From the NCBI GenBank assembly GCA_963662175.1, contig OY759216.1, forward strand, positions 31,947,087 through 32,011,086: a DNA stretch of 64,000 nt, in the 5' to 3' direction. This stretch comes from Aradus depressus (lineage: Eukaryota > Arthropoda > Insecta > Hemiptera > Aradidae). The notes under the pieces were generated by a model. That model was not told the origin of the DNA. It saw only the letters and a list, made by a program, of their open reading frames with translations, and did no database searches. Shown here piece by piece: positions 33,703 to 43,760 of the stretch. Made by a program: the position numbers and the translations under genes. Every line of letters begins with the position of its first letter. Positions within the stretch are counted from its first letter, which is position 1.

Positions 33703-34321
33703 GTAGGTAGATATATTTGATCTGATCTTTATCGACTTAGATTGCCTTTATCGGATGAAAGCAAGATTTCCCTTTTATTCAATTATCTCTTTTTCCTGTT
33801 TTTATCTCTCCCTAAAAATATATATATATTTTCGGGAGGTAGGGGGATAACTGCTATTTTTATGAATTCTCTAACCCAAGGGAGAGTTCTAATGATGGAT
33901 CTCCATTATTTTGAAAAAAGGGGAGGAGGTTGAAGAAATGGAAGATAAGGCTGTCAATTGTGAAAGCTTGACAGCCGCTGGCCGACCTATCCAACACAGC
34001 TTTCAATTTCATATCAACAAATGGCATTTTCAGACAGTTTAGACTTCGTTTTGGGGGGGTTGCCGTCCTACGGTGAAGGCCACGATTTGCAACGACGCTC
34101 ACAGCCCACCTTAATTTCATTGGCGCGCTGGGAGAGCTCGGGATAAATGTGGGACGCTCGCTGGCTGTAGTACGTTGGGGCGCCGGGGGCGACCACAGGC
34201 ATGCCCGTAGACAGATTAGACTGGCTCTCTTCATTCCATCTATCGATATAATAAGTCAATCGATATAAGTCAGTCAGAAATTCGATGTTTTACCGGAATT
34301 TCATGTTTCATGTTTGTTCAT
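33703..34321. other. Possible intron plus GC-rich unassigned block
   Basis: If the exon at 33452-33702 is real, this begins its intron. 34030-34230 is GC-rich and gives overlapping open frames on the minus strand (about 33860-34259) without any recognised motif. Confidence 0.3.
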
Positions 34322-34494
34322 TCGAGCCTGTGCAATGACAGGTACTCTTTAAAATCCCCTACCCTAATTAAACATGACTATGCAATATTTAAGACCCCCT
34401 CTGTAAAGTAAGGCTCATGTCCATCAAAACGACGAAGGAGGGCTCTGGTAGTAGGCGATATGACCTCGAAGTTAGAGCCCGGACATGAGTCACA
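34322..34494 (+). mobile_element. SINE-1 3' fragment
   Basis: Only the 3' half is left, from CGAGCCTGTGCAATG to GGACATGAGTCA. Confidence 0.8.
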
Positions 34495-34859
34495 AGAACA
34501 AACAACCCCAAGGTTCACAAGGTTTATTAATTGGTAAGTAATGATAGTAATTGTGTCAGGAAATTATAGTAATTAGCTTTACACGAATGATCAAATTTTT
34601 TAATCTATTTTGCTATGTTAATAATAGGTAATTCTATTATCCCCTTAATGAGCTTTTGATTTCTGATCTGCGTATGTACATTTTATTTAACAAATTTATT
34701 CACCATATTAATAAATATAATATAAAACAAAAAATATATGTGCCAGAGAAGCTGTGTAGATTCCATCCCCATCGTGTCCCTAGATATATTCCTCTATAAT
34801 ATTTTTACTAATGCCACCGTACATTAAGTACATTTTACTTCAGGGCAAGTTATAAAACT

Positions 34860-35190
34860 GGTCAGAAATTCGATGTTGAATTTTCATCAGAATACCGTTT
34901 TCCGACCCCCAAAAAAAAGTTTTGACTGTATGTGTGTGTCTGAGAAAACAACTTCCAATAAAATAAATGTATCGACACAAAATTTCATATGTGTATCTAT
35001 ATAAGGACGACACTTATTGTTTTTTAGCCAAATCGACTAAAGAGAAGGAGGCTTAACATAAAAACTGTAATAACTGCCGTTGTATTGAATTTATCGACAA
35101 ACAAATTCATATGAAAATTCAAAATTTTTTTAGTACGACACTTATTAATTTTTCGCTGAATCTGCCGAAGGGAAGGGGTGGCTGAAGTGG
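34860..35190. repeat. Family C copy
   Basis: It shares AAAATTTCATATG, AAGGACGACACTTATTG, TAACTGCCGTTGTATTGAAT and GGAAGGGGTGG phrases with 22.7 and 55.5 kb. Confidence 0.55.
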
Positions 35191-36315
35191 TAATTTTTAA
35201 TAAAAAAATATCTTATTCCAACCACTTTTGTACTTTTGAATGTCACCATACTATAGTGAATTAAAAAGTGTATCAATATATTACTGTAATCAATGGGTAA
35301 CAATGAAAGTGTGTTCGCCCTGAAAATAGATCTAGGAAGGAAAGTTAAAAGACGCCACCACAGTTATTAGGTGAAGGTTCCACTGCTGTCTCCTGTTACT
35401 GGCTCAGAACGAATTAATTTATATCAAGGATGGGCAATCTTTCTAAGATGACATTGATTATTTAATATCTGTTATCCATACTAGCTGCTTGCATTAACTT
35501 ATCTATCTACTGTAATGAGACGCCACAACCTGGCAGACGGGTTCCAGGGCCGTCCTCACCTACAGGGGCATCCCAGGGCCCCATTTTATAGTATAGTACA
35601 CAAATAAAATTTCTATGGTATCACGTAAATAAATGAAACAGCTAAAAAAATGATAGTCAAGATTCGTATTTACTATTAAATGTGTTTCATTTTTCTCTAC
35701 AACATTTCAAAAGAGTTTTGATTGTCCTAAATATAAACAGTATCTTCATCCCATTTTTTACATTAATCTGTAGCAAAAACAACGTACCTAAATTTACAGA
35801 GTACCTGAGTATTTTAATAGAATTATCCCGTTTCAGTTTATATTTCCCTAATCCTGACTCACATTAGCCTATAATATATAAAAACCCGCCCTAACCCGGA
35901 TAAGCTTCGTCGGTCTGCTCGAGCTTTGATATGATTGTTATTCGCGGATGGGTTTACTAATAATAATAATTTTTTTTCTCACTAAATTAGCTGGATTGAT
36001 TAATATTTTTTTATACAGACAAATCTATATTAATAAAGTTGAAATGGCGTTTGATTGAGGATTTGTTCCAAAATCACGCCTAAACGGCTAAAACACACGG
36101 TGCTAAAAATAAAATGAGTGCTCTGACCTTAACATCTCTCGATACAGGATCAAGGCACCCTCCCTTTGTGGTTATATCAATGTCTGATCATGTTACCTTA
36201 TTATTTTGCACACACTGCTGCTCACTGGATGTACATTTAAAGAATACATGAGTATTTTATTGGAAGTATTCAGTTTTATTTCATATATGCCAAATCTTGA
36301 TGGATATGTTCCTAT
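35190..36315. other. Unassigned DNA with a hAT-like end
   Basis: CAGGGCCGTCCTCACCTACAG at 35545 followed by GGGGCATCCCAGGGCCCC resembles one end of a hAT-type element; no partner end found. The rest is AT-rich without a gene. Confidence 0.3.
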
Positions 36316-36617
36316 AAGTGTTCTTTAAAACCCCACCCTAATCAAAATCCTATGTAAATATGGAGCGCTCTGGTGGACATGAGCCCGACTCTATCGTGGG
36401 AGTCCTAAATTTTGCATATCCTAAATTTCTATTCATCTAGAATCTAGGGATGGGGTCTTTAACGAGAACCTGACATCGTACAGACTCAGAACCATTGCTT
36501 AACGTCCAAACGGAAAGACATGCTCAAGGTTTTTTTCATCTCCTAGATAAGGACCTCGAACCCGCGAACTTGAGCTTAATAAGCAAGCAAGCTATCTCTT
36601 AGCTACCGGTGTCGTCT
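36316..36617 (-). mobile_element. SINE-1 fragments in opposite orientation
   Basis: A short plus-strand-like piece (36316-36358) abuts a minus-strand copy (36362-36617) that starts at GGAGCGCTCTGGTGGAC and ends in AGCTACCGGTGTCGTC. This points to a rearrangement inside the element. Confidence 0.7.
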
Positions 36618-37020
36618 AGCTTAATTAATTTAATAAGTGAGTGTAAGGAGGAAATGTTTGTAGAGAAGCTAGGGAGCAAGGAGCAGCAAGCAGGAGAGAC
36701 AAACTAATTATAACCGTCGAGATAAACTCCCTCCCTAGGCTGTGATAAGGTTATGTAGCTAATCGGATAAGGACAGGGCCTAACCTTTAGACACCTCCCG
36801 CTCTGCCCTCTACCTCTTGATTACATATCTGACATTTTGACGGGTAATAGACTTTTCATCTTTCTCAGACCCACCCTAAATTAGGGATTAAAGCAAAGTG
36901 GAGAACGAAACTGATGCCAACAGAACAAAAAGTCAGTAAGAAATGGAGATATCTCAAAATCTGTGGTAGATCAATCAAATGTTCACCTCATAGTCGTGGG
37001 TTGCAAATTACATTTGCAGA
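36618..37020. other. Unassigned sequence
   Basis: Moderately GC-rich, no repeat match in the window, no supported frame. Confidence 0.3.
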
Positions 37021-37470
37021 GTGGTCCTTAAATTTCAATATGAAATGTGGACATTATAGGACTTTCTTATACTGAACACTTTTTTACATATCACTCCCCC
37101 TCCCGCCTCTTAAATTCATATCCATTATACCGATTGCAGTGCGTACAATTTGAACTTATATTTGAATATTTCCAATATAAATTTATTGTATATTCTTTGG
37201 GGCACTATAACTTTGTTCGTATCGATCCTATCTCAAATCTGTGGGAATTTCGTTGGTTGAAAATTTAATAAGAAATAGTTTTGTTAAAAGAAAGAAGCGA
37301 CCTTCCAAAAAAAGTGTTTCATACAAAATGTGCCTTTGAATTTTCTCTACAACTTTTATTTGAGGAGATTCTTGATTAGGTTATTAATATAAGCGGTGTC
37401 GTTTAAAAAGTGTCTAAGCCCCGAAGTCTGAAGTAAAGTGGTATTATTTTTCGTCTGATTTTGGCCAATG
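37020..37470. repeat. Family B fragment joined to family A (minus)
   Basis: GGACATTATAGGACTTTCTTAT with TCACTCCCCCTCCCGCCTCTTAAATTC is family B. From about 37180 to 37470 inverted family A follows (GATCCTATCTCAAATCTG, AATATAAGCGGTGTCGT, TTCGTCTGATTTTGGCC). Confidence 0.55.
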
Positions 37471-38045
37471 TCTATTCAGATCTCAGTTAGCACATGTGAC
37501 ATCTTCACCTAATCATAGACAGACATGTATAGATGGCCACTCCTTCCTCTCCGGAGCCACCCCCACATGTCCTCTCATCTCAGGTCTGCCCCTATCTCTC
37601 CGACTGTCTCCGCCAGAGGCGGCGCAAGGCGAGGGCGACGTGGGCCACATCCTATGGCCTCAGATTACGGTATCGAAGGTTCATGAAGCTTTGATTCATG
37701 ATAAATATTTAGCTAGGACCATTAAAAGGCGAGACTGTGTCATATATGTATATGTATATATATATGAATCAATGCCCGGAGGACCTGCTGCAAATAAACG
37801 ATGTAAATGATAGAAGATAAATTAAAACAAAATAAGTAGACTGTATATATGTAGGTTATTTAAAAAAATTATAATAATGGAAAAAAATACTAAACTAATG
37901 GAAACAAAACAAACAAATTAAATCTAAGAAATGGTAAAATATATGATAATAAAAATGTCCGGGGAATGTGGGCGGTCGTGAAGTGGAGGTTAACTAAACA
38001 ACGTCTTTATAAAGTTTATTTCACTTTTTCTGCCTTAACAACTCG
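37471..38045. other. Unassigned sequence
   Basis: 37490-37720 is GC-rich with one 104-codon open frame that shows no motif. The rest is AT-rich. Confidence 0.3.
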
Positions 38046-38140
38046 CAGGGCTGTCATCTGTCCGGATTTCCCCGGATTTGTACTAGTTTTGAAGGCGTCC
38101 GGGGTGGGTTTTTTATACCAGTCCGGGTTTTCATAATTGA
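38046..38140. mobile_element. hAT-like terminal sequence
   Basis: CAGGGCTGTCATCTGTCCGG followed by repeated CCGGATTT/GTCCGG blocks, a layout common at hAT ends. No partner end or 8-bp duplication was found. Confidence 0.35.
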
Positions 38141-39493
38141 TTTACAATTCTATTATAGTTATACAAGAGTGTCTCGTTTTTTTTCTATAACTGATCAGTT
38201 GTATTTAATATCGGTACTCCCGCCACCTATACAAGATTTAAAAGTCGTCGAAAACTAACTAGATAGCGAACCTTGTACAGTTTTAAACTGTTTAACTTCC
38301 CACTAATTTCTATAAAGACGCCAGGGGGCCTCGCAAAATGCTTCTTCCCCACATCAAGTTTAGGTCTTGCCTTCCTCTGGTCTCCGCAGCCATTCTTCCT
38401 CCCCAAAATGTCTCAAACCCTTCATCACTGTTCTCAATGTATTCAAGTATTTTTAATCAGACTTGTACACATTTCTTAACAACTAACTGAAAGTCAAATT
38501 GTGAAAAACAATATGATTGAGTGTGGCCGCTGCTTACAGTAATAACCGTAAACTGAAGGTGTTTTACACACAATATAATTGTTTAATAAATGGGAAGTAC
38601 CTTCAAGTGAAAGTATAGAAAGAATTAAATTAAATAATTAATGAGCAAAAAATGGTAGGAAGTCCGGCTTGAAGGAGCCATGATAACTCCTCGTACAAGC
38701 TTGGAAATATCTCTTTATACTGGCTTCCTTTTGTTTTTTCTATCATAACTTTTTTTTAAACACAGTTCCTGAATAAACAAATATTGAAGGATTGCAGATA
38801 ATGCAAATCAAAATAAATATAACGGTCATTATTCCTAAGGATCTTTTCATGTGTATACTACTCGATCCACAACCTCGGCTGTCGGTGCCCTCGGCATCTT
38901 GAGCCTCGCATCTGTGGAACTGATCATAACTTGTTGAGGAATACGCTACAAATTGCGAACGTAGACATGCGTACATACGTCTGCGATTGCCTTTACGATA
39001 TGTAGTGAGGAGGATGTGAAGTGTTATGTAATAAATACAGCAACGAGTGTCTTCTAGCAACCTCCAGGACACGTTGTGGGGCGTAACGTTGAATACCCCC
39101 GTAGTTAGTTCCAGACTCAGCCTGAAGTGGATCCGCCATCAGCTCCTTCTGCTAACCTCCACCAACCTTGGTTCGTGCGCCTGAGGTTACCGTTACGTTA
39201 GCTTCTTAAGTGAACCTTAACCCTAACGTCTTAAAATGCCACCACCAATGCCATCTACCGTTTTCCTTGACCTTCACTGTGTAATTGAACATAGACCATA
39301 AATGAAATTCTCAATTAGATTTCTTTTATAGCCTTCTTGAACTATAACCTCATGACGCACAGTGTTGCCATCAAATCAATAATAATAATATTTATCTTCT
39401 CTTTGTGTCAGTTTTTATTTCTATTATCTCCTTATTCTACGAATTAAATGTTGAAAACGAAATAAAAAAATAAAAATTTAAATGCTCTAATAG
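38141..39493. other. Unassigned sequence
   Basis: A 109-codon minus-strand open frame (38743-39072) ends in a hydrophobic segment, but it has no known motif and its codon use is unremarkable. 38870-39300 is GC-richer than average and not repetitive within the window. Confidence 0.3.
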
Positions 39494-39534
39494 AACATCC
39501 CAGGTGTAACAATAATTGTTACACCTGGGATGTT
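39494..39534. repeat. Perfect 41-bp inverted repeat
   Basis: Two 20-base arms around a single central A; the left arm is AACATCCCAGGTGTAACAAT. A transcript would form a tight hairpin and the DNA could form a cruciform. Confidence 0.9.
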
Positions 39535-39564
39535 TCACAATTATTGTTCTCAGTAAATCAAAAA

Positions 39565-39913
39565 GGTTAGGTTAGGTTAGGTTTTATGACTCATGCCCGG
39601 GCTTTAACAACGAGGTCATATCGCCTACTACCAGAGCGCTCTTTCGTCACTCTGGTGGACATGAGCCCGACTCTATTGTGGGAGTCCTAAATTTTGCCTA
39701 CCCTAAATTTTTTATTCATCTAGGTTAGGGGTCTTTAACAAGTACCTGACATCGTACAGGCTCGGGACCATCGCTTAACGTCCCATCCGAAGGACGGCGT
39801 GCTTAAGTTTATTTTACCTCCCAGATAAAATAAACTAAGGGCCTCGGTCGGGTTACGAACCCACGACCTTGAGCTCAGAAGTCAAGCACGCATACCACTG
39901 AGCTACCGGCGCC
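39565..39913 (-). mobile_element. SINE-1, best-preserved full-length copy (16-bp target duplication)
   Basis: 349 bp on the minus strand. The target duplication CTCAGTAAATCAAAAA lies at 39549-39564 and 39914-39929. On the minus strand it begins GAGGGCGCCGGTAGCTCAG, with a perfect A box (TAGCTCAGTGG) and a B-box-like GGTTCGTAACCC. A body follows with a hairpin-forming GGGAC...GTCCC pair. The 3' end is ACCTAACCTAACCTAACC, three telomere-like units. It is the best reference copy for the family. Confidence 0.95.
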
Positions 39914-39934
39914 CTCAGTAAATCAAAAATGTTT

Positions 39935-40200
39935 CTTTCCGTACTAAGAATTTTGCAAGTAATTTCGTTTTATATTTTAATTATATTTTTTTTAAACATG
40001 AAATATAAAAAATGTATGACCATTACAGGACTTTCTGAAGGTATAATGTGTAAGAAGGTAATGGCATTCGCAGTTTTCTTTGTTTCATTGTACAGCTTGG
40101 TTCTTAGAGTGACTTTCTTTTACTCAGTAATACCAGTATGAAATGAATTTAAGATGAGAATGGGGGAGAGTGAGGTTAATGGCCACATTATATGTATATT
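39935..40200. repeat. Family B foldback copy
   Basis: ATGACCATTACAGGACTTTC on the left and TAATACCAGTATGAAATGAATTT plus TGGCCACATTATATG on the right follow the family B layout. Confidence 0.55.
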
Positions 40201-40400
40201 TTTTCCTCTATTTTTTAATAAAAAAACTACGAATAGTAAAAAGTTGCTATGCGTTACGATTTAAATATTATTTTGAAATATTTCCTATAGAAATTTATTT
40301 TAAATTTTTTGAGCAAATTGACTTTGATCGAAAAAAATCCGTTGAAAATTCGATCTCGGATTTTCACTCAATTGCAATACTTTCTTATACAATGGTTTGG
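40200..40400. repeat. Family A fragment
   Basis: It includes GAAAATTCGATCTCGGATTTTC and CAATACTTTCTTATAC, the inverted left end of family A, directly next to family B. Confidence 0.5.
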
Positions 40401-40610
40401 AGACCATCTCCCTAGGTTAAGCGGCCAGTCCTCCCCCCTCCCCCCCCCCCCCCCCTCCAGCTTATCCTTTAGATGAAAAACTGTAGGGATAAAAGGCACT
40501 GCTTGCCATCCCGGGTCAGTCACGATTCTGGACACTGAGGCTGGCGGTTCTTATAGCCTTAGCTAAAATGGTATTATGGGGGTGGTTGCTTCCAAGCTGC
40601 CCCACCAGCA
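40401..40610. other. Noncoding DNA with poly-C run
   Basis: A C-rich run at about 40433-40457 and otherwise unassigned DNA. Confidence 0.35.
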
Positions 40611-40611
40611 G

Positions 40612-40720
40612 TTAGAGTTCTATCTAAGAAATAAACTCATTCCCAGATGGGAGTCGAACCATGGTGAAACTATTCAACCAAAGCCTTACGCTGGCACAAG
40701 TGCAGGAAGTCAGTGTCAGG
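40612..40720 (-). mobile_element. SINE-2 fragment
   Basis: Minus-strand piece of the second SINE: TTCTATCTAAGAAATAAACT, CATTCCCAGATGGGAGTCGA, CCATGGTGAAACTATTCAAC, CAAAGCCTTACGCT. It is missing a few bases of the B-box flank compared with the copies at 42 kb. Confidence 0.65.
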
Positions 40721-41677
40721 TAGATTCTGATGTTCCGATGTATCAGAGCAATATAGTGGATGCCCCGAGCTCTCCTTATTTCATGCTACTAACTGCATTC
40801 AAATCTAATTTCCAACAATACTCTATGTCCTTCCATTTTTAGATGGTTGAGTTCTATCTTCAGCAAGAGAGAGAGCCTCAGTACCATTGGCGAGTTGACT
40901 TCTACAAAATAATCATATTCATTTACCTTTCATGTCTATATTTAGTTCTTTTCCAATAAACCATCCGGCTTATGATCCATAATAAAGTATAGAGGGAGAG
41001 AGGGTCCTTCATGGCCTAATTGAGGAACATGAGGACGTTCGTTAAGTCCGAACAACAATATAGATATACAACTTCCTACACAGATTTACGACTAAATGAC
41101 TGACATTGGAGAGTAATTTTGACGATGTATATTGCTAAGCACCAGGGACTCAGACACTCGACCTTAGCCTTTTGTAGGGACAGGATGGACGACACATCGA
41201 AGCCGCATGACTTATATGGACCAAGTTTGGACAATGGGTCCATAGCTTGGAAAGTCAAGATGAATCTGGCCATTCCGGTCGACCTTGTAAACCACTCTCT
41301 CGGTCTAACATTGAACCATGGGTAAAGTTCAAGGTGACAAGAATACGTTAACATAATTAGTTCACATGTTTTCTATTCACAGGATTCCTTTCATGGAATG
41401 TATTAACGTAAACCTACCTACTTGATATAAAACAAAGGCCTAGTAAACACGGAAAAAAAACAACTAATTTTTGGATGTGTTAAGAAATGAAATGTGACCT
41501 TTCCTTGGACCGATTTCTTCTGAGTAGGTTAGTGTCGGAAGACAAGGTCGAAGTAAGTATGTATGTCGTCGTCCTTTTGTGTAAACACTTTCATATGTCT
41601 GATTATGGATAGCGGATCACCAGCCCCTCCCATCTCTTTAACATGCAGTATCTTGAAATTTAACCTGGGTGACTTAG
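40721..41677. other. Unassigned sequence
   Basis: Opposed open frames at 41076-41354 are the only notable point; neither has a recognised motif. Confidence 0.3.
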
Positions 41678-41765
41678 CATGTGACTCACACCGGGCTTAA
41701 CTACGAGGTAATTTCGTCTCTCTGGTGTAGCCTGACTCCGGAGGTCTTAAATATTGTCTACCCTA
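41678..41765 (-). mobile_element. SINE-1 3' fragment
   Basis: Short and diverged: GTGACTCACACCGGGCTTAACTACGAGG through AAATATTGTCTACCCTA. Confidence 0.65.
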
Positions 41766-42014
41766 TTATAATTATTATTATTATTTTACTGGGCATATTT
41801 ACAATACACAAGTAAATACGATGGCATTGATAGTAAATAAAATAATGTAAAATAATAAATGGCAATATGTACAAGGTTGGGAAATATAAGAATGAAAAAA
41901 AGTATACTAATAAATAAATAAAAGAAGTAAATGAAAGTGAAAATATCTATATAAATTTTTGAAGAATATGTACATACAATAATTAAAATGTAAATTGAAT
42001 GTACGATCAATGTT

Positions 42015-42222
42015 CAGCTGTGGCATCACCTGACACACACTTCCTAGAGCGTAGGGCTTTGGTCGCATGGTCTCACCATGGTTTGCGGGTTCGAATCCCG
42101 TCTGGGAGTGAGTTTTATTTCGTAGATAGATCTCCCTCCCGGGGCCATGGATGTCGTAAATAACTAGATAACACATTGATATGGCTAATATGCACCGTAC
42201 ATAAAGCAAAAAAAAAAAAATT
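42015..42222 (+). mobile_element. SINE-2, tRNA-like head and poly-A tail
   Basis: Plus strand. The head contains TAGAGCGTAGGGCTTTGGTC and a perfect B box GGTTCGAATCC (42089-42099). The body is GGGAGTGAGTTTTATTTCG, and the element ends with A13 near 42210-42222. It is a tRNA-related SINE distinct from SINE-1, which has a CCTAA tail. Confidence 0.7.
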
Positions 42223-42242
42223 AAAATGTATACAAAATAGTA

Positions 42243-42349
42243 ATAATACATGGAGGCCCCGGGAGGGAGTTCTATCTACGAAATAAAACTCATTCCCGGA
42301 CGAGAGTCGAACCCGCAAACCATGGTGAGACTATTCAACCAAAGCCTTA
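42243..42349 (-). mobile_element. SINE-2, minus strand, split by a Harbinger insertion (part 1)
   Basis: It runs from GGAGGCCCCGGGAGGGAG through the inverted B box to CAACCAAAGCCTTA, where the Harbinger element starts. It continues at 43720. Confidence 0.75.
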
Positions 42350-42614
42350 AGGGGGCTCCACACGCAACGGAAAATCCGAAGGCATGCCTCAAGGCGCCGG
42401 GCCTTGAGGCGAACCTCTATGTGTGGAGGGAGAATTCTGTTGAGGTATTCCTGCGGATCTTACGTCTGGAGGCCGGAAATTTCAATACAAAATCTCATTC
42501 GTTTTGCCTCAAGGCCTCTCGTCTCAAGGCCGATCGGACCGTGTGGAGGGGTGGGAGGTAAGCCTCGAGGCGATTCAGTTGTACTCTAGTTGTGTTAGAA
42601 GAGGCCGTGTTTGA

Positions 42615-42884
42615 TTAAATCCAGTTTTCACGTAAAATCATGGCCCGTGATAACATTCTGCCGTTGGTTCCAAAATCACATAGAATAAACTGATAATTTG
42701 CATCAACTATTGCCATTAAAACCAAACTGTGTTGGCCTTTATAGTTATAATACCGAGAGACGCTTCCATTCGGAGGAATTATGTTCACGTTTTTTCCATC
42801 AATACTTCCAAGGCAATGCGGAAAATTCCATTTATCCTCAAAGCCTTTCGCTATATTTTTCCAGTCCTCATAGGTTTTTGGAAA
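42615..42884 (-). pseudogene. Harbinger transposase, exon 2 remnant (DDE region)
   Basis: On the minus strand from 42884: FPKTYEDWKNIAKGF, then EDKWNFPHCLGSIDGKNVNI, then YYNYKGQHSLVLMAIVDANY, QFILCDFGTNGRM and a stop at 42615-42617. GSIDGK carries the first acidic residue of the Harbinger DDE nuclease (usual GaiDGKH), and the D in CDFG lies where the second is expected. The rest of the catalytic domain and the third acidic residue are deleted, and the frame runs straight into subterminal DNA. It cannot be active. Exon 1 joins it across a GT-AG intron. Confidence 0.85.
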
Positions 42885-43158
42885 CTGAAAACTGAATTAA
42901 TAAAATAATAACATGAGAAAATTGTAATAATTATAATTATTATTAATATTTCATTAATTATAATTAATAACTAGTAACGTAATATCATTTTAATTTCTAG
43001 GAAACGATTCAACTGAAGGGATTACGGTATCCCACTTTGTATCCACATTCCGACCTGAAGATGGTCAATAATTAGTACCTAGGAGTTGTATACATTTCTA
43101 TACTTATACTTTAATTAAAAATAAAATAATGTTTGAATAATAAATGAGCTTAACTTAC
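42885..43158 (-). other. Intron of the Harbinger transposase
   Basis: 274 bases, GTAAGT donor at 43158 and TTTTCAG acceptor at 42885 on the minus strand. It removes a stop right after DDYMK and joins ...YMK to FPKTYE in phase 0, as the protein family requires. Confidence 0.8.
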
Positions 43159-43350
43159 CTTCATATAATCGTCTCGAAGAACTTTGTAAATAGCTTTACA
43201 AGTTTCTGGTACAATCAAACTGAGAGCCTGTGGTGATATCGCAGTAGAAAATTTCAAATTTTCGTAGCATCTTCCAGTAGCCAGAAATCGTAATGTGGCA
43301 CTCAATCTTTCATGAGGTGTAATTGCGGTCATCATTATGGTCAGATATGG
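43159..43350 (-). pseudogene. Harbinger transposase, exon 1 remnant
   Basis: Minus strand: RPYLTIMMTAITPHERLSAT, LRFLATGRCYENLKF, AISPQALSLIVPETCKAI, YKVLRDDYMK. This is the helix-rich N-terminal region found ahead of the DDE domain in Harbinger transposases (I.P.ERL..TLRFLATG, S.IV.ETC.AI). The start of the protein is lost: the sequence upstream on the minus strand is replaced by the minisatellite at 43350-43668. Confidence 0.88.
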
Positions 43351-43668
43351 GCGTATTTTTATTCGTTAATACGAATACGAATATTATTCACAGAACCTTA
43401 TTTGTGAATACGAATATGAATTTTATTCACAGGACCCCCATCTGCGAATACGAATACAAATACATTCGTATACGCATTTTCGAATACGAATACAATTGTA
43501 TTTTCAGGTACGAGCACATATGAATACGAATATATTCGTATTCACAGCCAAAAAATATGAATACACTCGTATTCACACCCAAAAAATGTGAATACACTGA
43601 TATTCACAGTCAAAAAATATGAATACACTCGTATTCACACTCAAAAAATGTGAATACACCGATATACT
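43350..43668. repeat. Minisatellite with palindromic GAATAC/GTATTC units
   Basis: The motif GAATACGAATA and its inverse GTATTC recur through the block. From about 43530 four units of ~31 bp follow: TGAATACACTCGTATTCACA plus a CAAAAAATG linker. Each unit is a small hairpin. It lies inside the Harbinger element. Confidence 0.8.
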
Positions 43669-43719
43669 GGAGTGCCTTAAGGCTGGCCTTCGGATTTTCC
43701 GTTGCGTGTGGAGCCCCCT

Positions 43720-43760
43720 TTACACTCTAGCCCACACTGCCACAATGGTCCCCGATGATA
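43720..43760 (-). mobile_element. SINE-2, minus strand, part 2 after the Harbinger insertion
   Basis: TTACACTCTAG, then CCCACACTGCC, continues the inverted head seen in the intact copy (inverse of CTAGAGCGTAGG near 42045). Confidence 0.6.

Larger units (their letters stand above)
42350..43719. mobile_element. PIF/Harbinger DNA transposon, decayed
   Basis: 1370 bp with identical 34-bp terminal inverted repeats (42350-42383 and 43686-43719), starting AGGGGGCTCCACACGCAACG. The target duplication is TTA (42347-42349 and 43720-43722), the 3-bp TWA type of this superfamily. Inside are transposase remnants on the minus strand and, between them and the right end, a minisatellite. Related SINE-2 copies at 40.6 and 42.0 kb show the uninterrupted site, confirming the insertion. 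Confidence 0.92.

Noticed and set aside
33860..34259. Two overlapping minus-strand open frames (124 and 63 codons)
   Set aside because: Basic, low-conservation-looking peptides in a GC-rich patch; part of one runs through AT-rich sequence. No motif.
38743..39072. 109-codon minus-strand open frame with a hydrophobic end
   Set aside because: No motif, no splice or start support, and the hydrophobic end comes from AT-rich DNA.
39565..39585. TTAGG repeats as a telomere or interstitial telomere tract
   Set aside because: Only two or three units, always at the SINE tail and inside its target duplication, so they belong to the SINE.
40433..40457. Poly-C runs here and at 32890, 48763 and 62549 as G-quadruplex regulators
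   Set aside because: They are uninterrupted homopolymer runs, three of them inside or near repeats, so slippage is the simpler cause.
41076..41354. Opposed open frames of 92 and 68 codons
   Set aside because: Mirror-strand frames over the same DNA with no recognisable domain; not enough to call a gene.
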